Positions 55,914 through 64,000 of a DNA stretch of 64,000 bases are shown piece after piece. Position 1 is the first letter of the stretch; the number at the start of each line of letters is the position of its first letter. Origin of the DNA: Desulfomicrobium orale DSM 12838. GTDB lineage: Bacteria; Desulfobacterota; Desulfovibrionia; Desulfovibrionales; Desulfomicrobiaceae. Both the position numbers and the translations under genes were made by a program. The notes under the pieces were generated by a model. The model was not told where the DNA came from, ran no database searches, and saw only the letters and a program-made list of their open reading frames with translations. The stretch spans positions 310,001-374,000 of the forward strand of contig NZ_CP014230.1 in the NCBI RefSeq assembly GCF_001553625.1, read 5' to 3'.

Positions 55914-56956
55914 ACGAGGAAAACGCCGTCTCCCGGATCATCGGCCATGTACGCTCGCCTCTCGCCGCCAGAGAGGAATGCCCCAAATACGGCGATCCGG
56001 ACCTGCCGCCGGTGTGGATCGACCTTGCCCCGGAATACGAGACCGCGGCGGCGGATCTGAACGTCGGCGATGCCATTCTGGTCCTGACCTGGATGCATCT
56101 GGCCGACCGGAGCGTACTGCGCTGCCATCCCAAAGGAGATAAGGATCTGCCGCCGCGCGGCATCTTCTCCACCCGCTCCCCGGACCGGCCCACACCCATC
56201 GGCCTGCACGCCGTGCGTATCACCGGCCGCAAGAAAACGAGCATCCAGGTGCACCCGCTGGAAGCCATGCACGGCACGCCCGTCATCGACATCAAACCCG
56301 ACAACTCACCCTCCCCCGGACAGGCCGAATTCCCGGCCCTGGTCGAGCCCCGCGCCGGAGAAGAAATCCTCCGGGCCGGAAGGGACGGCTGGTCCCGCGG
56401 CCTTTTCGCCGGGTTCAACGGCAATATCAGCGTGCGCCGGGGAGAGCGGATCATCATTACCGCCACGGGCAGCGCCAAAGGGCACCTCACACCCCGCGAT
56501 CTGACCGTGGTGGACCTGGCCGCGGGCCGTCCCCTGTCCTCCGCCAAGCCCTCTTCGGAACTGGCCGTACATCTGGAAATATACCGGAACCAGCATCTGG
56601 CGCAGGCTGTGGTGCACACCCATCCGCCGCTGCTGACCGCCCTGTTCCTGCGCGGCGGGGAACTTGAGCCGTCTCTTTTTGAAAGCCGCACTCTGGCGGG
56701 GAAACTGGTCCGCATCCCCTTTCTGGAACCGGGATCGGCGGAGCTGGGGCAGGCCGTGGGTCAGGCCGCCCGGACCGCCGAAGCCGTGTTCATGGACCGC
56801 CACGGTCTGGTCTGCCGGGGAGAAAGCCTGACACAGGCCCTGGCGCTATCCGAAGAACTGGAGCACCTGGCCGCAATCAGCCTGTCGGTCCGAAACGGCG
56901 GACCTTACGGCAGTTCAGACCAGACCACCGCGCCCCGGCCGGAACAGCTCCCGTAG
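55910..56956 (+). CDS. TrmO (tRNA m6t6A37 methyltransferase) / class II aldolase fusion
   Basis: 348 residues in one frame. Residues 1 to about 137 are TrmO/TsaA: IGHVRSPLAAREECPKYG and the signature RGIFSTRSPDRPTPIGLHAV, then HGTPVIDIKPD. From about 145 a class II aldolase/adducin domain follows: GFNGNISVRRG, TATGSAKGHLTPRDL, SSELAVHLEIY, the zinc pair VVHTHPPLL and MDRHGLVCRG. TrmO methylates t6A37 of tRNA; the aldolase domain cleaves or dehydrates sugar phosphates. The ATG overlaps the uvrD stop. The two halves are normally separate proteins. Confidence 0.85.
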   Translation: MNEENAVSRIIGHVRSPLAAREECPKYGDPDLPPVWIDLAPEYETAAADLNVGDAILVLTWMHLADRSVLRCHPKGDKDLPPRGIFSTRSPDRPTPIGLHAVRITGRKKTSIQVHPLEAMHGTPVIDIKPDNSPSPGQAEFPALVEPRAGEEILRAGRDGWSRGLFAGFNGNISVRRGERIIITATGSAKGHLTPRDLTVVDLAAGRPLSSAKPSSELAVHLEIYRNQHLAQAVVHTHPPLLTALFLRGGELEPSLFESRTLAGKLVRIPFLEPGSAELGQAVGQAARTAEAVFMDRHGLVCRGESLTQALALSEELEHLAAISLSVRNGGPYGSSDQTTAPRPEQLP

Positions 56957-56971
56957 CGGCTCGCCGGAACC

Positions 56972-57799
56972 TCATTCTTCCAGAAACGGCGCGGCCAGCT
57001 CCCGCACGCGCTGGGCCTCCCCGGCATTACCGTGCTTGACGCAGCCACGCGCGTACATCCTGACCCGTTCCCCCAGAGCCCGCGTCGTCCAGCCCCGCTG
57101 TTCCGGCGTCAGCTCCGCGCGCCGCAGAAGATCCAGCATGGCGTAGATGCGGTACAGGTCGAGCCCGGTGATCCGCCGCGAAAGCTGGTCCGCATGCCCG
57201 CCCGTCTTGACCGTCAAAGCCTCGGGCAGAAGTCCCACAGCGTATCTGATCCCGACGCGCAGCCACAGGCTGTAATCCTCGCAGGCGGGAAGGCTTTCGT
57301 CGAAAGGCCCCAGCTCTTCCCAGAGCCCGCGGGAAAACATGACGCAGGACGGACTGATCAGACACAATTCCAGGGAACGCGGCAGAAACCATCCGGCCAT
57401 CTTGGCGTGTTTGCGGCACGAATTGACCCGGACGCCGTGACGAATCCAGATTTCTTCTGTCTGGCAGATGGAAAACCCGCTTTCGGCCAGAAAACGGAGC
57501 TGTTTTGAAAGCTTGTCCGGCATCCAGTAGTCGTCGGAGTCCAGAAGGGCGATCCAGGGCGCGGACGTGGCGGCGATGCCCGCGTTGCGCGCCGCGCTGA
57601 CGCCTTTATTTTCCCGGCGTATTCCCTTAAGCCGGGGATCGCTGAATCCGGCCAGCACGGCGGGCGTGGCGTCGGTGGAGCCGTCGTCCACCACGACGAG
57701 CTCGAAATCGGTCCACGTCTGGGCCAGCACCGAGGAAACGGCCCGGCCCAGCACGGCGGCCCGTTCATGGGTGGGAATAATCACGGAAACACGTGGCAT
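56972..57799 (-). CDS. Family 2 glycosyltransferase
   Basis: 275 residues. The GT-A fold shows VSVIIPTHERAAVLGRAV, VVVDDGSTDATPAVL and the metal-binding DSDDYW, plus an acceptor-region CEDYSLWLRVG. It is cytoplasmic and transfers a sugar from a nucleotide donor, probably to surface polysaccharide. Its start codon overlaps that of the divergent GT4 gene: ATG on the minus strand at 57799-57797 shares CATG with the plus-strand ATG at 57798. Confidence 0.9.
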   Translation of the reverse strand: MPRVSVIIPTHERAAVLGRAVSSVLAQTWTDFELVVVDDGSTDATPAVLAGFSDPRLKGIRRENKGVSAARNAGIAATSAPWIALLDSDDYWMPDKLSKQLRFLAESGFSICQTEEIWIRHGVRVNSCRKHAKMAGWFLPRSLELCLISPSCVMFSRGLWEELGPFDESLPACEDYSLWLRVGIRYAVGLLPEALTVKTGGHADQLSRRITGLDLYRIYAMLDLLRRAELTPEQRGWTTRALGERVRMYARGCVKHGNAGEAQRVRELAAPFLEE

Positions 57800-58895
57800 G
57801 CGCAGTATTCAGGTTGTCAATGTACGCTGGTTCAACGCCACGGCGTGGTACGGAATGTACTTGAGCCGCCTGCTGCTGGAGGCCGGACACGAAACCCTGG
57901 TTCTGGTCCTGCCGGACACTCTGGCCGAAGCAAAGGGGCAGGAATGGAACCTGCCCATGCGCCGGATGCCTCTCAACACGGTCACGCCGTGGGGAATAAT
58001 CGGGCTGTATGCGGAACTCAAGGCGCTGGTCCGGGAATTCCATCCCCGGGTGGTCAACTGCCACCGGGGCGAAGCCTTCATTCTCTGGGGTCTGCTGAAG
58101 AAGGAACTGGGCTCCTTCCGGCTGGTCCGCACCAGAGGCGACCAGCGCCCGCCCAAAAACAGTCCCGCCAACCGCTGGCTGCACAATACGGCAAGCGACG
58201 CGGTCATCACCACCAACTCTCGCATGACCTGCCATTTCCGCGACAATTTCCGCACTCCGCCCGGCAGGCTGCACCAGATTCTGGGCGGCGTGGACAAGAG
58301 CGTCTTTTTTCCCGACGCCCGGGCCCGCGCTCTGGCCAGAGAGGAGCTGGGCTACACGGACAGGCATTTCGTGATCGGGCTTCTGGGCCGTTTCGACCGC
58401 GTCAAGGGACAGCGGGAACTGATCCAGGCCCTGGGACTGCTGCGCACACGCGGCCTGCGGGACATCCACCTGCTGCTTCTGGGCTTTGACTCGGCGACAC
58501 CTGAAGGTCAGGTCCGGGATTGGCTCCGCGAGGCAGGCATGGAAGAAGCAGCCGCCATCACGGGCAAACGAAGCGACATTCCCCGGCTTCTGAACGCCCT
58601 GGACCTCGGCGCCGCGCCGTCCTTGTGGTCCGAGACCATCGCCCGCGCCGCTCTGGAAATCATGGCCTGCGGCGTGCCGCTCATCGCCTCCGATGTCGGC
58701 GTCATGCCGGACCTGCTGGACGCGGACGCCCTGTTTCCGCCCGGCAACGTGGAAGCCCTGGCCCGGCGGGTGGAAGCCGCGTATCTGGACTCCGGCCTGA
58801 GGGAAAATCTGCGCCAGGCCCAGGCCGTCCGCATGGCTGACCTGGACGGGCGGGATTTCCTGGCCCAAACCCTTGGCGTGTACGAAAGCCTATGA
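57798..58895 (+). CDS. Family 4 glycosyltransferase (first)
   Basis: 365 residues of the GT-B fold: N-terminal QVVNVRWFNATAWYGMYLSR, C-terminal nucleotide-sugar site LLGRFDRVKGQRELIQAL and the E-x7-E-like ETIARAALEIMACGVPLIASD. It probably extends lipopolysaccharide or exopolysaccharide. It shares CATG with the divergent GT2 start and overlaps the next GT4 gene by 4 bp. Confidence 0.9.
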   Translation: MRSIQVVNVRWFNATAWYGMYLSRLLLEAGHETLVLVLPDTLAEAKGQEWNLPMRRMPLNTVTPWGIIGLYAELKALVREFHPRVVNCHRGEAFILWGLLKKELGSFRLVRTRGDQRPPKNSPANRWLHNTASDAVITTNSRMTCHFRDNFRTPPGRLHQILGGVDKSVFFPDARARALAREELGYTDRHFVIGLLGRFDRVKGQRELIQALGLLRTRGLRDIHLLLLGFDSATPEGQVRDWLREAGMEEAAAITGKRSDIPRLLNALDLGAAPSLWSETIARAALEIMACGVPLIASDVGVMPDLLDADALFPPGNVEALARRVEAAYLDSGLRENLRQAQAVRMADLDGRDFLAQTLGVYESL

Positions 58896-60043
58896 TCCGG
58901 GTCGGCATCATGCTGCCCAGGCTCGGCCGCTACGGAGGCGCGGAGCAGTTCGGCTGCCGTCTGGCCGGATATCTGGCCGGTCTTCCGGAAAAGGAATTCG
59001 ATGTGACCTTTGTCTGCGCCCGGCAGGACGGCCCCGAACCTTCGGGAGTACGGGTCATCCGCGTGGGCAGGCCCCTGCCCGGCAAGCTGGGCAAGACCCT
59101 GTGGTTCGCCCTGGCCGCCGAAGCCGTCCGGCGCAGGGAAAAATTCGACGTCAGCGTGGGGCTGGGCAACACGATTTTTCAGGACCTGCTCCGCCTGTCC
59201 GGAGCGCCCACGGCCCTGTTCTGGGAACGCTCGGCCAAAGCCTACCCGCCGGGCTTCGCCCGCGCGGCCAAATCCCTGGCCCGCCGTCTGTCGCCCGGCA
59301 AACAGGTGGCCCGCCTCATCGAAAAACTTCAGGTCCGGCACAGCGGGACACTGGTCGCCAATTCCGACCTGGTGCGCGATCTGTCCGTGCAGGCATTTCC
59401 CTTTCTGCGGCCGGAGCGCATCCCCGTCATCTACAACGAGGCGGATCCGGCCCGCTTCCATCCGGTCTCCGGACAGGGCCGAAATGAGGCTCGCGCCGCT
59501 TTCGGGCTGCCGGAGCAGGCGAACCTGATCCTCACCGCCGGAACCAATTTCCGGCTGAAGGGCGTGCATATGCTGCTGGAAGCCCTGGCCGGACTGCCGA
59601 AGTCGTTTCATCTGGCCGTGGCCGGAGGCCGAAAAGAGCTTACGGATACGGCCCGAAAATGCGGCGTGGAGCACCGCGTCCATTTTCTGGGCCGGGTGGA
59701 CGACATGCCCCGGCTGTACCGGGCCGCCGATATTTTCGTGCTGAACACCTTTTACGACGCCTGCTCCAACGCCGTGCTCGAAGCTCTGGCCTGCGGCCTG
59801 CCCGTGCTGTCCACGATCCACAACGGCAGCTCCGCCTTTCTGCGGCCCGAGGCCGTGCTGCCCGACCCGTCCGACGCTCCCGAAGTGGCGCGGCGCATCC
59901 GGACGCTGATCCGCGGCGGCTCCACGGCCCGGACGGATTTTTCACCCCGCCGCGGTCTGGAACCCTACGCGGAGATCATCCGCTCTCTGGCAGCCGCGAG
60001 CCGGAGACAGCGTCCGTCCCTCCTGAAACAGACCCAGCGTTGA
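58892..60043 (+). CDS. Family 4 glycosyltransferase (second)
   Basis: 383 residues, GT-B: GIMLPRLGRYGGAEQFGCRL at the start, the donor-site LILTAGTNFRLKGVHMLLEAL and DIFVLNTFYDACSNAVLEAL with the catalytic-region Glu. It resembles the heptose/hexose transferases of LPS core (WaaG-like). Translationally coupled to the upstream GT4 gene. The 260 bp after it contain only an 8-bp inverted repeat (60044-60051 and 60077-60084) and no gene. Confidence 0.9.
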   Translation: MIRVGIMLPRLGRYGGAEQFGCRLAGYLAGLPEKEFDVTFVCARQDGPEPSGVRVIRVGRPLPGKLGKTLWFALAAEAVRRREKFDVSVGLGNTIFQDLLRLSGAPTALFWERSAKAYPPGFARAAKSLARRLSPGKQVARLIEKLQVRHSGTLVANSDLVRDLSVQAFPFLRPERIPVIYNEADPARFHPVSGQGRNEARAAFGLPEQANLILTAGTNFRLKGVHMLLEALAGLPKSFHLAVAGGRKELTDTARKCGVEHRVHFLGRVDDMPRLYRAADIFVLNTFYDACSNAVLEALACGLPVLSTIHNGSSAFLRPEAVLPDPSDAPEVARRIRTLIRGGSTARTDFSPRRGLEPYAEIIRSLAAASRRQRPSLLKQTQR

Positions 60044-60304
60044 GCCTAAAGACACAGACCTGAAAGCCGACAGTACCTTTAGGCGCAAGAAAACACCCGC
60101 TCCCAGCCCGGTCACATCATTTCTTCACAGGGCGACACGGATACGCCAAAGGCGGCTTTATTAGCCGTGGCAATGCAGGGAAAAGGAGCGTTGTCTGGAG
60201 GCAGACAAAAGCCCTCCGCCGTGGATACTATCAAGAAAAAATCGGCCCGTTACCTCTTCATAATCGCAGCACACCGACTTTTCACAATCAACGCAGGCTG
60301 AGAA

Positions 60305-61153
60305 TCAACGGTATTTTTTCGGAGGGACGCCAAAGTGACGCGAAAAGGCCCGACTGAAATGGCCGGGGTTCGCATATCCGACCCGGTAAGCCACCTCGGT
60401 CACGTTGTACCTACCTTCCTCGAGCAGTTTGCGGGCCTCGCTCATCCGATGCTGCTGGAACAGTGAAAAAATCGAAGTCCCGTACATGGAACGAAAGGTC
60501 CGCTTGAGACTGCTCTCGCTCATACCAACAGATTTGGCGAGCTGGCTGATGGAAAAAGGATGTTCGAGACTGTCGCGCATCATCTGCCACGCTCTGGCGA
60601 CCTTGCTGTGACGGGTATAGCTCTCGCAGCAGCATTCGTTCTGAACAAAATACTGGGACAGGTATTCGAGGGTCAGTTCCATGCCCTTCAACTCCAGATA
60701 CGCCTCACGCATGGGTCCCTTGAACGGGCAGCTCAGTATCTGCCCTGAAAGAAGCAGGGTCGTCACGCTGCCCGGAGCCGCATACATAAACGGCTCGGGA
60801 TTTTGCATCAGCAGGCATTTGGCTTTCCTGTTGAGCCTGATTTTCTCGTTATCAAGCAGGCCGAGCACATGCATGTGCGAAATGGTCAGGCCGAGAAAAC
60901 ATGTCGAGCAATGAGGGCATCCCCTGACGCAACGTCCCGTTCCTCCTCCGAAAACACAGGTCGTGTGCTGCGGGAACAGCTCGGAGCGCAGTTCCGTATC
61001 AACGGCCAGTTCTCCTTCGAGCACGTAGCCGAACCCGACATGTTCGGAGAGTTTCTCTGGATCAAGCGCCAGTGGTTCGAGATTCGGTTTTATGACTGTG
61101 AGGTTTATGCCGAAGCGATTATTCCCATCCAGAATCGTCGTAACTGTGGACAT
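60305..61153 (-). CDS. AraC-family transcriptional regulator
   Basis: 282 residues. The C-terminal 100 residues hold two helix-turn-helices (FSISQLAKSVGMSESSLKR and YNVTEVAYRVGYANPGHFSR, ending RHFGVPPKKYR). The N-terminal domain has an odd Cys cluster (GRCVRGCPHCSTCF, about residues 73-86) that could bind metal or an iron-sulfur group. It resembles PchR/YbtA-type regulators of siderophore genes and lies next to two ABC genes of that kind, so an iron-linked role is inferred. Confidence 0.88.
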   Translation of the reverse strand: MSTVTTILDGNNRFGINLTVIKPNLEPLALDPEKLSEHVGFGYVLEGELAVDTELRSELFPQHTTCVFGGGTGRCVRGCPHCSTCFLGLTISHMHVLGLLDNEKIRLNRKAKCLLMQNPEPFMYAAPGSVTTLLLSGQILSCPFKGPMREAYLELKGMELTLEYLSQYFVQNECCCESYTRHSKVARAWQMMRDSLEHPFSISQLAKSVGMSESSLKRTFRSMYGTSIFSLFQQHRMSEARKLLEEGRYNVTEVAYRVGYANPGHFSRAFSRHFGVPPKKYR

Positions 61154-61154
61154 A

Positions 61155-61213
61155 GTTCGCCTGATTTGAAAAAAATTTTACCGTCATTGAAATCAGGTTG
61201 ATCCCCTGATTTC
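61155..61213. promoter_or_regulatory. Repeat elements upstream of the AraC regulator
   Basis: GAAATCAGG (61189-61197) and CCTGATTTC (61205-61213) are a perfect inverted repeat with a 7-nt spacer; a third CCTGATTT lies at 61160-61167, close to the start codon. Repeated half-sites right before an AraC-type gene suggest an autoregulatory operator. The palindrome also sits 3' of the ABC gene, followed after 20 nt by a T-run, so termination is possible too. Confidence 0.4.
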
Positions 61214-61286
61214 GGGTTTCCTCCAGTTGCCCCGGCACTTCTTTCCGAAATTCCAGGCGCCCGCTACTCGGTTAAGCCGATCTTCT

Positions 61287-63026
61287 CTATGCCGTCAGCT
61301 GCCACAACTTGACGGCAGATTCCTTCTCCCAAAGCTGCTTGTACAAGCCGCCACGCGCCAACAGTTCGTCGTGCGTTCCTGTTTCGACGGGCTTGCCCTC
61401 GTTCATCACGAGTATCTGGTCGGCATGGCGGATATGATTCAATGTATGCGCCACCATGATGACCGTCTTCCGATGAGTCAGAGCGGAGATGCCCTGTTGA
61501 ATGGCCCATGCGTTCTCAGGATCGACGCTCGAGAAGGCCTCGTCGAGCAGAACAACGGGAGCGTCCTTCAGAATGGCCCGGGCGATGGACACGCGCTGCC
61601 GCTCTCCCCCGGAGAAAGTGCAGCCACCCTCGCCCACGAGGGTTTTATAACCTTCCGGCAGCGCCGTGATAAAATCGTGGCATCCGGAGGCCTTCGCCGC
61701 GGCGACAATCTCTTCGGGTGAAGCCTCCGGTCTGCCCATGCGGATGTTTTCCTCGATGGTACCAGTGAACAGGTATACATCCTGAAACACGATGGAGAAC
61801 ACAGCCATGAGATCCCGCTGCGGAATATCCCTGATGTCGATGCCCCCCAGCGACACCTTGCCGCCCTGTACGTCCCAGAAACGGGCCAGAAGCATCAGAA
61901 GGGTGGTCTTGCCGCTTCCCGAGTGCCCCACCACCGCTGTCAGCGTACCGGGGCGAAAGGCGGCCGTCATTCCGTTGACGGCCGGAGCCTGGCCGGGTTG
62001 ATAAGCGAACGTGGCCTGCTCCATGCCGAGGCCGTTCTCTTCAGGACTGGTGTCTCCTTCGTCCGGCAGGACCGGCAGGGAATGCAGACTGTCGATGTGG
62101 TCGAGACTCAGCGAGATGATGTTCAGAATGCCGAACTCGCCGAGAAGCGCCTCCACCGGCTGGTAGTAGGTGCCGCTCATGATGGCGAAGAACAGAAAGA
62201 CCGGTAGCGATATCATGCCGTTCAAGTGGAAAATCAGGCCGCACAGGAAGACCATCCCCATCCCGATGCGGATGAAGAGCTGATACAGCATCATCGGCCG
62301 TATGGCCTTGAGTTCATATGCGGCGGCGGCATCCCGGTAGCGTTCCAGATGCCCCGAGATTTCCCTGAAGATATGCTCGCTCATCCGATAGGAACGGATC
62401 GTTTCCATACCCGAAACATATTCCAAAATGGCGCCGATGACTCCCCGTTCCATTTCCTGCCGTTTTTCTCCGGCGGTTTTGAAGGCCCGTTTCGTCGAGT
62501 TGTACACGAACCACGCCGGTACGAATCCGATCATCGCAATGATTGCCAGCCGAAAGTCCATGAAAAGCATGATAACGGAGAGGCAGACCACAGACGTCAT
62601 GCCTGCGATGAAATTGGCCGCAGTGGCCATACAGCGCATTTCGACGAAGCTCATGTCATTTGTGAAAACAGATGTCAGGCCACCGAGCTGTTCCGCCTGG
62701 AAGGTGCCCAGCGGCAGTCTGGCCAGCCGCCCGCTCTCTTTGATCCGGACATCCCGCATGATTTCGTAGCCGACGGCGGCCTGAAGCCTGGTGACCTGGT
62801 ATTCCAGAACATAGCGCAGCGCGAGAAGACCTGCCATACACAGGCTGTATCGCACCAGCACGCCCATGCCGAAGGTCCCGTTCACAAGGCTGACTATCGC
62901 CGCCATGACAAACAGATATATGCCGCCCGTGCAGCAGTTCTGAAGGATGTTCAGTGTCGCCGCCGCGAGCAGTGTCTTTCGTCTGCCGCCCGCCAGTGCA
63001 AAAATACGGCGAATCATCTCAATCAT
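61287..63026 (-). CDS. ABC transporter, fused permease-ATPase (second)
   Basis: 579 residues. Six membrane helices in the first 310 residues (IRRIFALAGGRRKTLLAAAT onwards) and an ATPase domain with Walker A VVGHSGSGKTTLL, signature FSGGERQRVSIARAIL and Walker B PVVLLDEAFSSVD. This layout matches YbtP/YbtQ- and IrtA/IrtB-type ferric-siderophore transporters that form heterodimers. The start overlaps the previous ABC gene by 8 bp. Confidence 0.88.
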   Translation of the reverse strand: MIEMIRRIFALAGGRRKTLLAAATLNILQNCCTGGIYLFVMAAIVSLVNGTFGMGVLVRYSLCMAGLLALRYVLEYQVTRLQAAVGYEIMRDVRIKESGRLARLPLGTFQAEQLGGLTSVFTNDMSFVEMRCMATAANFIAGMTSVVCLSVIMLFMDFRLAIIAMIGFVPAWFVYNSTKRAFKTAGEKRQEMERGVIGAILEYVSGMETIRSYRMSEHIFREISGHLERYRDAAAAYELKAIRPMMLYQLFIRIGMGMVFLCGLIFHLNGMISLPVFLFFAIMSGTYYQPVEALLGEFGILNIISLSLDHIDSLHSLPVLPDEGDTSPEENGLGMEQATFAYQPGQAPAVNGMTAAFRPGTLTAVVGHSGSGKTTLLMLLARFWDVQGGKVSLGGIDIRDIPQRDLMAVFSIVFQDVYLFTGTIEENIRMGRPEASPEEIVAAAKASGCHDFITALPEGYKTLVGEGGCTFSGGERQRVSIARAILKDAPVVLLDEAFSSVDPENAWAIQQGISALTHRKTVIMVAHTLNHIRHADQILVMNEGKPVETGTHDELLARGGLYKQLWEKESAVKLWQLTA

Positions 63027-64000
63027 GGTCCTCGCCTCCCGCAAGCCAGTTTTCGGAACGCTCAAAGGCTTCCCACATGTTTCTATAGACGGGAGACGCG
63101 GCAAGCAGGTCGGCATGGGAACCGGAAGCCGCCAGTTCGCCGTTTCGGATCACCATGATCGTATCCGCGTCCACAACACTCAGCAGGCGATGGGCGATGA
63201 CCACGACAGTCTTCCCCCGCGCCAGTGCGGAAAGCGCTTTTTGGAGTTCATCCTCGTTATCGGGGTCGCAATACGCCGTGGCTTCGTCCAGAATGAGTAC
63301 GGGAGCATTTTTCAGCAGCGCCCGCGCAATGGCGATGCGCTGGCGTTCGCCGCCCGACAGCGTGCACCCGCGTCCGAGCATGGTTTCATAGCCCTGCGGC
63401 AACGCCATGATGAAATCATGACACCGGGCGGCCTTCGCCGCTTCGGACACTTCCTCGAAGGTGGCATCGGGTTTGCCCAGACGGATATTATCGATCACAC
63501 TCTGCTCGAACACCGTGTTGTTCTGGGTCACGAAAGCGATAGTCGAGGCAAGCTGTTCCGCCGTCATGGAGCGGATGTCCACTCCGCCGATACGGATGCT
63601 GCCACCCTTGACGTCCCAGAATCTAGCGATCAGCCTGGCGATGGTGCTTTTGCCGCCGCCGGAAGGTCCGACCAGCGCGGTCACCTTGCCCGCCTCGGCG
63701 GTGAAGGAAAGGCCGTCGAAGACCTTTTTCTCGCCGTATCCGAAGGAGACATTATCGAAAACGACGTCAAACCCTTCCGGCACGGAAGGTGCCTTTTCCT
63801 GCGGCAGTTCGCGCATATCGAGCAGTTCGGCGAGGCGTCCGGCAATCTGCATGCAGATATTCATTTCGTCGCCATAGCGTCCGATCTTGGTCAGTGGCGC
63901 GACATAGCACAGAGACGCGAACAAATAGAACAGCAGCGACGGTGCGTCGATCCTGCCTGTGGCATACAGATACCCCGCCGCCGGAAAAACGAAGACGATC
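63019..64000 (-). CDS. ABC transporter, fused permease-ATPase (first; partial at edge)
   Basis: Only the C-terminal 326 residues are in the window; the frame is open to base 64000 (LLFYLFASLCYVAPLTKIGR), so the N-terminal permease half lies outside. The ATPase domain has Walker A LVGPSGGGKSTIA, signature LSGGERQRIAIARALL, Walker B PVLILDEATAYCD and a H-loop VVIAHRLLSVVDAD. It is the probable heterodimer partner of the 61287-63026 product. Confidence 0.88.
   Translation of the reverse strand, partial: IVFVFPAAGYLYATGRIDAPSLLFYLFASLCYVAPLTKIGRYGDEMNICMQIAGRLAELLDMRELPQEKAPSVPEGFDVVFDNVSFGYGEKKVFDGLSFTAEAGKVTALVGPSGGGKSTIARLIARFWDVKGGSIRIGGVDIRSMTAEQLASTIAFVTQNNTVFEQSVIDNIRLGKPDATFEEVSEAAKAARCHDFIMALPQGYETMLGRGCTLSGGERQRIAIARALLKNAPVLILDEATAYCDPDNEDELQKALSALARGKTVVVIAHRLLSVVDADTIMVIRNGELAASGSHADLLAASPVYRNMWEAFERSENWLAGGEDHD

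Overview
The window is high-GC bacterial chromosome, dense and operon-rich. The gene set (NikR, HypA/HypB, a response regulator with TPRs, RdgC-like proteins, a divergent aspartate kinase, a GH57/DUF3536 protein, FolE2, a CBS-ACT protein and a BMP-type ABC system) fits a Desulfobacterota species, most likely of the order Desulfovibrionales. This is inferred from family composition, not from a marker-gene search.

Layout. 1-0.8 kb: nested insertion-sequence debris (IS3 end inside an IS5 transposase, beside an IS30 fragment). 0.9-4.8 kb: CBS-ACT protein, a LysM protein, a small unknown protein and the nickel chaperones hypA-hypB. 4.8-10.7 kb: phosphoglucomutase, response regulator/TPR protein, a flagellar-rod-like protein with a very charged insert, folE2-nikR, a methyltransferase. 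10.75-15.8 kb: a five-gene minus-strand operon of a BMP-type ABC importer with an embedded xanthine/guanine phosphoribosyltransferase, a coherent purine uptake and salvage unit. 15.9-20.5 kb: RHH-PilZ fusion, RdgC-like pair, GH57 glycosidase, cereblon-like (CULT) protein, a tiny membrane protein. 20.5-25.9 kb: sirtuin, a translationally coupled tatD-tcdA-DEAD-box operon, an OFA-type MFS transporter and an RRM protein with an attenuator-like leader.

26.25-27.09 kb and 45.73-46.58 kb hold two inverted 843-bp copies of one IS5-family element. Between them lie a polar amino-acid ABC importer, a DEAD/DEAH helicase, a truncated TrkH-like gene, yejABEF (peptide importer), aspartate kinase, an MCP remnant, an XRE regulator, an outer-membrane barrel, a frameshifted lipoprotein, a radical SAM protein, rplM-rpsI, an HD protein and a CBS protein.

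46.6-51.7 kb: a DUF4198 remnant, two tandemly duplicated tRNA-Asp genes, tRNA-Val, a DUF2238 membrane protein, an AlaX-type editing protein and a CobC/CobD-CobQ fusion, followed by the first ~87 codons of a type I-F cas1 running straight into a degenerate I-F CRISPR repeat. This looks like the scar of a deleted CRISPR-Cas locus. 51.9-60 kb: secreted unknown, alkaline-phosphatase-superfamily protein, UvrD helicase, a TrmO-class II aldolase fusion and three glycosyltransferases, two of which start divergently on one shared CATG. 60.3-64 kb: AraC-type regulator and two fused permease-ATPase ABC proteins, of the kind used for siderophore import; the last runs off the edge.

The most unusual items are the CRISPR-Cas deletion scar, the TrmO-aldolase fusion, the charged flagellar-rod-like protein, the RHH-PilZ fusion, the short CULT protein and the RRM leader with mutually exclusive hairpins.
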